Shown here: in pieces, positions 52,301 to 57,633 of the stretch
How the letters are laid out: the number at the start of each line of letters is the position of its first letter
Numbering within the stretch: position 1 is the stretch's first letter
Assembly: GCF_001513965.1 (NCBI RefSeq)
Contig: NZ_KQ948019.1
Coordinates: 1-64,000, forward strand
DNA length: 64,000 nt
Direction: 5' to 3'
Source: Streptomyces cellostaticus
GTDB lineage: Bacteria > Actinomycetota > Actinomycetes > Streptomycetales > Streptomycetaceae
The notes under the pieces: generated by a model
What the model was told of the DNA's origin: nothing
Databases searched by the model: none
Seen by the model: the letters and a program-made list of their open reading frames with translations, nothing else
Position numbers and translations under genes: made by a program

Positions 52301-53195
52301 CCTCCGTGACCAGCCGCTGCGCCAGCTCGGGCGGGCAGGCCTCGCCGCCGAAGATCAGCAGCCGTACGTCGTTGAGGGTCTCGGGCTCCCAGAGCGCGGC
52401 CAGCGTCGGCACGGTCGACACGACGGTGATCTCCTGCTCGACCAGCCAGGGCCCCAGATCGGCGCCGCTCCTGACCTGCGAGCGGGGCACGGGCACCAGA
52501 CAGGCGCCGTACCGCCAGGCCAGCCACATCTCCTCGCAGGACGCGTCGAAGGCGACGGACAGCCCCGCCATGACCCGGTCGCCGGGCCCGATCGGCTCGT
52601 CGGCGAGGAAGAGGGCCGCCTCGGCGTCCACGAACGCGGCGGCGCTGCGGTGCGTGACGGCGACGCCCTTCGGCTTCCCGGTGGACCCGGAGGTGAAGAT
52701 GATCCAGGCGTCGTGCCCGGTGCCGGGCCGGGCGGCGGGAGAGCCGGAACCGCCCTGGACACTGATGGTGTGTCCGGCCCCGATGACGGCCCGCACCTCC
52801 GCCTCGCCGAACACCAACTCGGCCCGCTCGTCCGGGTCCTCGGCGTCGACGGGGACATAGGCGGCACCGGCGGCGAGGACGGCGAGAATCGCGACGTAGA
52901 GCTCATTGGTGCCCGAGGGAACCCGCACACCGACCCGGTCCCCGAGCCCGACCCCCGCGCCCGCGAGCCGCTGCCGCAGCCGCTCCACCTCGACGGCCAG
53001 CGCCCGATAGGTGAGGCACGTCGTACCGTCGTCCAGGGCCGGCTCGTCCGGACACGACCGCACGGTCGCGTCGAAGACGTCCACCAGCGTGCGCGGCGAG
53101 GCGGCCGGCCCCGCGGAGAAGCGTGCCCTGCTGCCGAACTGCTCGCGGATCTCCGCGTCGAGCCCGAGGGCGCTGCCCTCATGTATGGCTGCCAT
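49338..53195 (-). CDS. Pls-type membrane NRPS (epsilon-poly-L-lysine synthetase-like)
   Basis: 1285 aa from ATG at 53195 (GAGGA upstream); known Pls is about 1319. Order: adenylation domain (about 35-500; FTSGSTGKPKG at 167-177, RTSGKVDR with Lys493), carrier domain (about 512-585; IGGSSL, pantetheine Ser546), then six membrane segments around three soluble blocks of acetyltransferase-like left-handed repeat type (for example VGTRSMLFPGARVGKRAEV, LPSLTTVGDGAFLADD, LREGATLGPGGIVLPGSTVG). Aligning to GrsA, the pocket reads D217 A218 E221 S260 I281 G283 T305 V313 V314 K493, close to published lysine codes. It should make a short poly(amino acid), most likely epsilon-poly-lysine, exported as formed. 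Substrate is inference. Confidence 0.92.
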   Translation of the reverse strand: MAAIHEGSALGLDAEIREQFGSRARFSAGPAASPRTLVDVFDATVRSCPDEPALDDGTTCLTYRALAVEVERLRQRLAGAGVGLGDRVGVRVPSGTNELYVAILAVLAAGAAYVPVDAEDPDERAELVFGEAEVRAVIGAGHTISVQGGSGSPAARPGTGHDAWIIFTSGSTGKPKGVAVTHRSAAAFVDAEAALFLADEPIGPGDRVMAGLSVAFDASCEEMWLAWRYGACLVPVPRSQVRSGADLGPWLVEQEITVVSTVPTLAALWEPETLNDVRLLIFGGEACPPELAQRLVTEGREVWNTYGPTEATVVACAALLTGEEPVRIGLPLNGWELAVVDESGEPVPMGGSGQLVIGGAGLARYLDPEKDAEKYAPLTSLGWERAYRSGDLVKAEPEGLIFLGRADEQIKLGGRRIELGEVDAALQALPGVVGAAAAVRTARSGNQLLVGYVVTQDGWDHAAAVQKLRAELPAALVPLLAPVAELPTRTSGKVDRAALPWPLEGVEAPKADLYGTEAWLAEQWAEVLGIPVTGATDDFFAIGGSSLAAAQLTTRLRTRYPSAAVLDIYQQPTLRKLARHLEASAQDDGTRRTVAPVPVRAQAVQLLLLVPLVTLLGLRWTVALAAAGNLLPGYAWLPTAPWWLLAAGALLFFSPPGRIALAAGGARLLLRGLAPGRYPRGGSVHLRLWTAERLAEFSGATSLTGSWLERYARALGAKIGPDVDLHSLPPVTGLLRLGRGAAVESEVDLCGYWLDGDRLEVGPVRIGAHAVVGTRSMLFPGARVGKRAEVAPGSAVTGQVPTGQRWAGAPAVKLGKAKRNWPKERPQRGTYWRVMYGVAGIALGALPLLAGVAALLVARVFVAPGSSLAQALRGAALGLVPATLAYGLAYALLILVAVRLLSLGLPEGTHPTHSRVGWQAWTVTQLMDRSRQALFPLYAGLVTPVWLRLLGMRIGRGAEVSTVLALPSLTTVGDGAFLADDTLTAPYELGGGWVRIGRAEIGRRAFLGNSGMTAPGRSVPDGGLVGVLSATPKKAKKGTSYLGLPPVKLPRSAAGGDHSRTYEPPARLLWARGLVELCRIVPVFCSAALAAATVAALCALGVWAPLLSGLVLLAAGATAAVVSIVAKWLLVGRHRAGEHPLWSSFVWRNELADTFVEVLAVPWLAGAVPGTPVMTVWLRGLGARIGRGVWVESYWLPETDLVTLEDAATVNRGCVLQTHLFHDRILRTDTVVLREGATLGPGGIVLPGSTVGARTTLGPASLVMAAESVPDDTRWLGNPIEAWRL

Positions 53196-53493
53196 CCGGT
53201 CCTCGCGTCTCGATCCCGGAAGCCTCCGGGGCGCTGGCGGGCCCGCAGGTCTGCCTGGGGTTGTCCGGCTCCAGCTCGGTAACAAGCCGGAAATTTTAGT
53301 ACGACGCTAGGTTCCGCCTCTTCGCGCGGCCACTCGGGAGGGCTGTTGGAGTGGGCGCGGGGCACTGGCCACAGGCGGCTGACCTGCTGGTCTTCACGCG
53401 GACGAGAGATGGCCCACACGGACCGTCAAGGAACGGACACTCAGGGGCAGTTGGTCCACGGCGCCGACCGGACAGGAGTACGGAAAAGCAGAA
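53196..53493 (-). promoter_or_regulatory. Leader and promoter region of the pls-type gene
   Basis: No gene seen between the tRNA terminator and the synthetase. On the minus strand TAAAAT (53293-53298), in an AT-rich patch rare here, could be a -10 box about 100 bp before the start, giving a leader of some 90 nt. No clear -35 at 16-18 bp. Confidence 0.35.
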
Positions 53494-53514
53494 GGCCCCT
53501 GCTGAGCAGGGGCC
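53494..53514 (-). terminator. Terminator of the tRNA-Leu gene
   Basis: GGCCCCTGC-tga-GCAGGGGCC, a perfect 9-bp stem 6 bp beyond the tRNA 3' end, followed on the minus strand by TTCTGCTTTTCC. Confidence 0.85.
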
Positions 53515-53519
53515 CTCAC

Positions 53520-53607
53520 TGGTGTCCGAGGGGGGACTTGAACCCCCACGCCCGATAAAGGGCACTAGCACCTCAAGCTAGCGCGTCTGCCATTCCGCCA
53601 CCCGGAC
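53520..53607 (-). tRNA. tRNA-Leu (anticodon GAG)
   Basis: 88 nt with encoded CCA. Acceptor GTCCGGG pairs with CTCGGAC (one G-U), discriminator A. Anticodon stem CTAGC/GCTAG holds loop TTGAGGT, anticodon GAG, reading CUC and CUU. The long variable arm (TGCCCTTTATCGGGCG region) and TTCAAGTCC T-loop fit a class II leucine tRNA. It is not bldA (UAA). Confidence 0.96.
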
Positions 53608-53805
53608 AAGGTGTCTGTCGTGCGGGGTTTCCCTCGCGGCGACGGAGGAAACATTACCAGGCTTTCGGGGGTGGGCGATCACACCCCGTCCGCGCGGCCC
53701 GGTCCGCGTGAACGGCGTGTGACGGGCCGGGACCGGCCTTGGGCCCGGGCCGGGCCGGAGAGAGGATGAAGGGGACCACCAGCAGTGACAGTGGGAGGAA
53801 GCAGC

Positions 53806-55131
53806 GTGAGCGAGACGGACACGGCCAAGGGCGTCACCGGCGAGGACGAGGTCGTCGACCTCTGCCGCGAGCTGATCCGGTTCGACACCAGCAACTACGG
53901 CGACCACTCCGGCCCGGGCGAGCGCAAGGCCGCCGAGTACGTCGCCGAGAAGCTCGCCGAGGTCGGGCTGGAGCCGAAGATCTTCGAGTCGCACCCGGGG
54001 CGGGCCTCCACCGTGGCCCGGATCGAGGGCGAGGACCCGTCCCGGCCCGCGCTGCTCATCCACGGCCACCTGGACGTCGTACCGGCCAACGCGGACGACT
54101 GGACCCACCACCCGTTCTCCGGCGAGGTCACCGACGGGTGCGTGTGGGGCCGCGGCGCCGTCGACATGAAGGACATGGACGCCATGACCCTCGCGGTCGT
54201 GCGGGACCGGTTGCGCAGCGGGCGGCGGCCGCCGCGGGACATCGTCGTCGCCTTCCTCGCCGACGAGGAGGCGGGCGGCACCTACGGCGCCCGGCACCTG
54301 GTCGACCGCCACCCCGGCCTGTTCGAGGGCGTCACCGAGGCGATCAGCGAGGTGGGCGGGTTCTCGTTCACGGTGAACGAGCAGCGGCGGCTCTATCTGA
54401 TCCAGACGGCCGAGAAGGGCATGCACTGGATGAAGCTGACCGTGGCCGGCACCGCCGGGCACGGGTCGATGATCCACCGGGACAACGCCATCACCGAACT
54501 GTCCGAGGCCGTGGCCCGGGTCGGCCGCCACACGTTCCCGGTCCGCGTCACCAAGACCACCCGGGCCTTCCTCGACGAGCTGGGCGACGCGCTCGGCACC
54601 GAGCTGGACCCGGAGGACATGGAGTCGACCCTCGCCCGGCTCGGCGGCATCGCCAAGCTCATCGGCGCGACCCTGAGCAACACCGCCAACCCCACCCAGC
54701 TGAACGCCGGCTACAAGGTCAACGTCATCCCGGGCGAGGCCACCGCGCACATCGACGGACGGTTCCTGCCGGGCCACGAGGAGGAGTTCCTGAGCGACCT
54801 CGACCGGCTGCTCGGGCCGCACGTCCGGCGCGAGGACGTGCACTCCGACAAGGCGCTGGAGACCAGCTTCGACGGGGCGCTCGTCGAGGCCATGCAGTCC
54901 GCACTGCTCGCCGAGGACCCGACCGCCAAGGCGATCCCCTACATGCTCTCCGGCGGCACCGACGCCAAGTCCTTCGACGACCTCGGCATCCGCGGCTTCG
55001 GCTTCGCGCCGCTCAAGCTGCCGCCGGAGCTGGACTTCGCCGGCATGTTCCACGGCGTGGACGAGCGGGTGCCGGTGGACGGGCTGAAGTTCGGTGTGCG
55101 GGTGCTCGACCGGTTCATCGACGCGTCGTGA
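53806..55131 (+). CDS. M20-family metallopeptidase
   Basis: 441 aa from GTG at 53806 (GGGAGGA 7 nt upstream); an upstream GTG at 53785 has no RBS. Di-zinc motifs: HGHLDVVPA (about 80), WGRGAVDMKD (about 117), FLADEEAGG (about 150) and C-terminal FHGVDERVPVD. The dimerisation domain is inserted centrally (about 205-340). Resembles dipeptidase/carboxypeptidase-type M20 enzymes with cytosolic location. Substrate unknown. It ends 145 bp before chpH. Confidence 0.93.
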   Translation: MSETDTAKGVTGEDEVVDLCRELIRFDTSNYGDHSGPGERKAAEYVAEKLAEVGLEPKIFESHPGRASTVARIEGEDPSRPALLIHGHLDVVPANADDWTHHPFSGEVTDGCVWGRGAVDMKDMDAMTLAVVRDRLRSGRRPPRDIVVAFLADEEAGGTYGARHLVDRHPGLFEGVTEAISEVGGFSFTVNEQRRLYLIQTAEKGMHWMKLTVAGTAGHGSMIHRDNAITELSEAVARVGRHTFPVRVTKTTRAFLDELGDALGTELDPEDMESTLARLGGIAKLIGATLSNTANPTQLNAGYKVNVIPGEATAHIDGRFLPGHEEEFLSDLDRLLGPHVRREDVHSDKALETSFDGALVEAMQSALLAEDPTAKAIPYMLSGGTDAKSFDDLGIRGFGFAPLKLPPELDFAGMFHGVDERVPVDGLKFGVRVLDRFIDAS

Positions 55132-55207
55132 CGTTCTGGGCCCAGGTAATCGGGCGCCCGTACGAGATCGACTGAGAAGAGTGAATGCGACCATAAGCTC
55201 GTAGCTC

Positions 55208-55279
55208 CATTACTTCCTCCTCGTTACAGGTAATGCGATCTGCAACACGAGATCGCATTGCCAACAAGGAGGAATAATG
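55208..55279 (+). ncRNA. Structured chpH leader with anti-Shine-Dalgarno segment
   Basis: CATTA-c-TTCCTCCT (55208-55221) is complementary to AGGAGGAATAATG (55267-55279), which holds the ribosome site and the ATG: 13 base pairs with one bulged C. Between them AATGCGATCT (55232-55241) pairs perfectly with AGATCGCATT (55250-55259). An alternative stem CATTAC (55208-55213) with GTAATG (55230-55235) would use the anti-SD strand's 5' end and free the ribosome site. This is the layout of a translational switch. Requires transcription to begin upstream of 55208, not shown. Confidence 0.6.
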
Positions 55280-55510
55280 ATCAAGAAGATCGTCGCTGCC
55301 GCGGTTGCCACCGGTGGACTGGTTCTCGCTGGCGCGGGCATGGCCGCCGCCCACTCCGGCGCTGAGGGTGCCGCCGTGAACTCCCCGGGTGTCCTTTCCG
55401 GCAACGTCGTCCAGGCGCCCGTGCACGTTCCGGTGAACATCTGCGGCAACACGGTCAGCGTGATCGGGCTCCTGAACCCCGCTTTCGGCAACACCTGCGT
55501 CAACAAGTGA
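55277..55510 (+). CDS. chpH: Short chaplin ChpH
   Basis: 77 aa. Signal peptide of about 25 residues (MIKKIVAAAVATGGLVLAGA, ending AAAHSG), then one chaplin domain with SPGVLSGNVVQAPVHVPVNI, CGNTVSVIGLLNPAFGNTC and the two conserved Cys. Short chaplins are secreted, form amyloid fibres at the air-water interface and let aerial hyphae escape the medium. The RBS AAGGAGGAA is very strong but can be masked by the leader. Chaplin promoters are usually BldN-dependent. Assignment as ChpH rests on length and position next to a two-domain long chaplin. Confidence 0.95.
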   Translation: MIKKIVAAAVATGGLVLAGAGMAAAHSGAEGAAVNSPGVLSGNVVQAPVHVPVNICGNTVSVIGLLNPAFGNTCVNK

Positions 55511-55546
55511 CGTCGACTCCCCGAGGGGGGGCGTCCTCTTAGAGCC

Positions 55547-55595
55547 GTCGGCCCAGGAGCGCACGCCATGCGCTCCGCGGCCGACCGGTCTTTTT
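55547..55595 (+). terminator. Intrinsic terminator after chpH
   Basis: GTCGGCC/GGCCGAC (7 bp), a 2x2 internal loop, then GGAGCGCA/TGCGCTCC (8 bp) around a 5-nt loop, ending at 55585, followed by CGGTCTTTTT. A textbook hairpin plus T-tract, unusual in this genome. Confidence 0.85.
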
Positions 55596-55616
55596 CCGCG
55601 GAACTCCTTTCCGCGG
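55596..55616 (+). promoter_or_regulatory. Perfect hairpin upstream of chpC
   Basis: CCGCGGAA and TTCCGCGG arms around a 5-nt loop, 36 bp before the chpC start and abutting the chpH terminator. It may be an operator at the chpC promoter or a 5'-UTR hairpin. Confidence 0.5.
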
Positions 55617-55652
55617 AACGCACAGAGAACCGAAGGCAGGGGAAATCCAGAA

Positions 55653-56552
55653 ATGCGACAGGGCACCCGCAAGGGCCTGATGACGGTGGCGGCGGCCACC
55701 GGTGTGATCGCCGCCGCGAGCGGCTACGCCCAGGCCGCCTCGGGCGCGGCCGGCTCCGCGATCGGCTCGCCCGGCGTACTGTCCGGCAACACGGTGCAGG
55801 TGCCGGTGCACGTGCCGGTGAACGTCTGCGGCAACACCGTGAACGTCGTCGGGGTTCTCAACCCGGCGGTGGGCAACCGGTGCGCCAATGACGACGGGGG
55901 CAGTTCGGCGGGGCACGGCGGCTCCGGCGGCCAGAGCGGCTCCGGCGGCTCGCACGCGGGCGGCCACACGAGCGGTTCGCCCGGCGTCGGCTCCGGCAAC
56001 ACCGTTCAGGTGCCGATCGACGCTCCGGTGAACGTGTGCGGCAACAGCGTGAACGTGGTCGGCGTCGGCAACGCCACCCAGGGCAACGAGTGTGCCAACG
56101 GCGGCGGTCATGACAGCCGGCCGCCGGGCGACGGGCACGGGAACCCGCCCGGCAACCCCGGGCATCCGGGCCAGCCGGGACATCCCGGTCAGCCGGGCCA
56201 CCCGGGTCACCCCGGTCAGCCGGGGCATCCCGGTCACCCTGGCCAGCCGGGTCACCCCGGTCAGCCGGGTCACCCCGGTCAGCCGGGTCACCCCGGTCAG
56301 CCGGGTCACCCCGGTACCCCGGGCCACCCGGGGACGCCGGGCCACCCGGGCACCCCGCCCGCCAAGGGGGGCCACACGCCCCAGGGCTCGTCCCAGGTCC
56401 AGCAGCAGGGCGGCCGTTCCGGCCAGCCTTCGACCCCCGACCAGCTCGCCCACACCGGCAGTGACGTGCCGCTGGGCATCACGCTGCCGGTGGGCGCGGG
56501 TGCGCTGCTCGCGGGTACGGTGCTGTACCGCAAGGCCCGGGCCTCGGTGTAG
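55653..56552 (+). CDS. chpC: Long chaplin ChpC with sortase signal
   Basis: 299 aa. Signal peptide (about 1-29), chaplin domain 1 (about 33-78; SPGVLSGNTVQVPVHVPVNV), Gly/Ser linker, chaplin domain 2 (about 108-150; NTVQVPIDAPVNVCGNSVNV), then a collagen-like Gly-x-Pro tract (about 163-238; repeated GHPGQP), and the sorting signal LAHTG (265-269), membrane helix and basic tail RKARASV. Long chaplins are fixed to the wall by class E sortases (LAxTG) and anchor the short-chaplin fibres. The DNA of the tract (56150-56360) is a run of near-identical 9- and 18-bp repeats. Confidence 0.95.
   Translation: MRQGTRKGLMTVAAATGVIAAASGYAQAASGAAGSAIGSPGVLSGNTVQVPVHVPVNVCGNTVNVVGVLNPAVGNRCANDDGGSSAGHGGSGGQSGSGGSHAGGHTSGSPGVGSGNTVQVPIDAPVNVCGNSVNVVGVGNATQGNECANGGGHDSRPPGDGHGNPPGNPGHPGQPGHPGQPGHPGHPGQPGHPGHPGQPGHPGQPGHPGQPGHPGQPGHPGTPGHPGTPGHPGTPPAKGGHTPQGSSQVQQQGGRSGQPSTPDQLAHTGSDVPLGITLPVGAGALLAGTVLYRKARASV
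56150..56360 (+). repeat. Collagen-like tandem repeat in chpC
   Basis: Units of CCGGTCAGCCGGGTCACC type code for GHPGQP repeats, ending in three GHPGTP units. Near-identity of units marks it as a region liable to change in copy number. Confidence 0.85.
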
Positions 56553-56569
56553 CGCGTAAGGCCGCAGGA

Positions 56570-56610
56570 AACGGAGCGGGCCCTGCCTCGGCGGCGGGGC
56601 CCGCTCCGTT
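56570..56610. terminator. Bidirectional terminator between chpC and DUF5703
   Basis: A perfect 14-bp stem, AACGGAGCGGGCCC with GGGCCCGCTCCGTT, over a 13-nt loop, between two convergent genes. Confidence 0.85.
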
Positions 56611-56623
56611 CATGCTTCCTGCC

Positions 56624-56812
56624 TCACCACGTGGCCCGCACCTGGCGGATGATCCGCCGGCGCAGCCGCACCCTGCGGCTGCCGTCGCGCAGCAGGCTCA
56701 GTCGGTCCAACTCCCAGTGTCCGTACTCGGCATGGTCCGTCAGCAGACGTGTGGCCTCCTTGCGGGACACCCCGCGAGGCACGTACACGTCGACAAATTC
56801 GTATTCCGGCAT
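56624..56812 (-). CDS. DUF5703 small protein
   Basis: 62 aa: EYEFVDVYVPRGVSRKEATR, LLTDHAEYGHWELDRLSLLR then a very basic tail (RRVRLRRRIIRQVRATW). This matches the Streptomyces DUF5703 family. Cationic C-terminus suggests nucleic acid or membrane contact; function unknown. Divergent from the acidic-protein gene 47 bp away. Confidence 0.85.
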   Translation of the reverse strand: MPEYEFVDVYVPRGVSRKEATRLLTDHAEYGHWELDRLSLLRDGSRRVRLRRRIIRQVRATW

Positions 56813-56859
56813 CGCATCTATTGTGCGGGCTGGTGCCCGGTACGGATAGCGTCTGCACT

Positions 56860-57552
56860 ATGTCTGATGCTGTGCAGCCCACCGCTGCCGAGGTACGCGC
56901 CGCCGCCGAGGCAATCAAGACCGCGCTCGATCGCCATCTGGCGGCGGTCGAACGCAGGTCGGGGGAGGACGACCCGGCCGTCTACGAGGCGTTCAACCAG
57001 CTCGCCGCGGCCGCCGAGGCGTACGACGAGCTGCTCTACGACCTCTATGACGAGGTCACGCCCTTCGAGATCCCCGGTGCGGAGGACTCGCTGCCGCCGT
57101 ACGCGGGCCCCGAGGAACCCAACGCGATCAGTGTGCTGATCCGCCGCGACTACGCCGTGGCGGAGCCCCAGCGACTGCTGGCGCAGGCCCAGCGGGTCGA
57201 GGCGGTGGAGTACGAGGAGGGTGGCGGCGTGGGCGAGGATGCCGCCGGTACGGTCCATGGCGCGCTGGGCATCCTGTTCGGCGAGTTCGAACCGGACGAG
57301 ATCGCCTCCCGGCACAAGGAGTTCGGCCTGGAGGAGGGCGACTCCACGCTCTGGGTCACCGCCGCGGACGAGCCGGCCGAACCCGGTGAGTGGCTGGCCG
57401 CCCCGTTCGAGCAGATCGACCCGCAGCGAGTGGTGTGCCGGTTCGACGTCAGCGCGGTGTTCGACGAGGACGGCTCCGACGACATCGACGAGGACGATCT
57501 CGAGTACGACGGCGACGACGAGGATCTGGAGCCGCTGGACGCGGAGCGGTGA
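56860..57552 (+). CDS. Hypothetical acidic protein
   Basis: 230 aa from ATG at 56860 (MSDAVQPTA). N-terminal helix-rich region (KTALDRHLAAVERRSGEDDP, AFNQLAAAAEAYDELLYDLY), a central alpha-beta part (GTVHGALGILFGEFEPDEIA) and a strongly acidic tail of about 25 residues (DIDEDDLEYDGDDEDLE). Cytosolic. Common in Streptomyces next to DUF5703 and the RecD-like gene; no function known to me. RBS not obvious. Confidence 0.8.
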   Translation: MSDAVQPTAAEVRAAAEAIKTALDRHLAAVERRSGEDDPAVYEAFNQLAAAAEAYDELLYDLYDEVTPFEIPGAEDSLPPYAGPEEPNAISVLIRRDYAVAEPQRLLAQAQRVEAVEYEEGGGVGEDAAGTVHGALGILFGEFEPDEIASRHKEFGLEEGDSTLWVTAADEPAEPGEWLAAPFEQIDPQRVVCRFDVSAVFDEDGSDDIDEDDLEYDGDDEDLEPLDAER

Positions 57553-57633
57553 GGATGCGGCGGTGCCGTGGGGCCGAGGCCGTACGGCACCGCCGGGAAT
57601 CCACCGTCCTGGTTGATCGCCGCCGGGGAAGGG

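Noticed and set aside
53520..53607. bldA tRNA-Leu
   Set aside because: The anticodon is GAG, not TAA, so it reads CUC/CUU rather than UUA.
56150..56360. CRISPR-like array
   Set aside because: Short units of 9-18 bp without unique spacers, in frame inside chpC; it is a coding tandem repeat.
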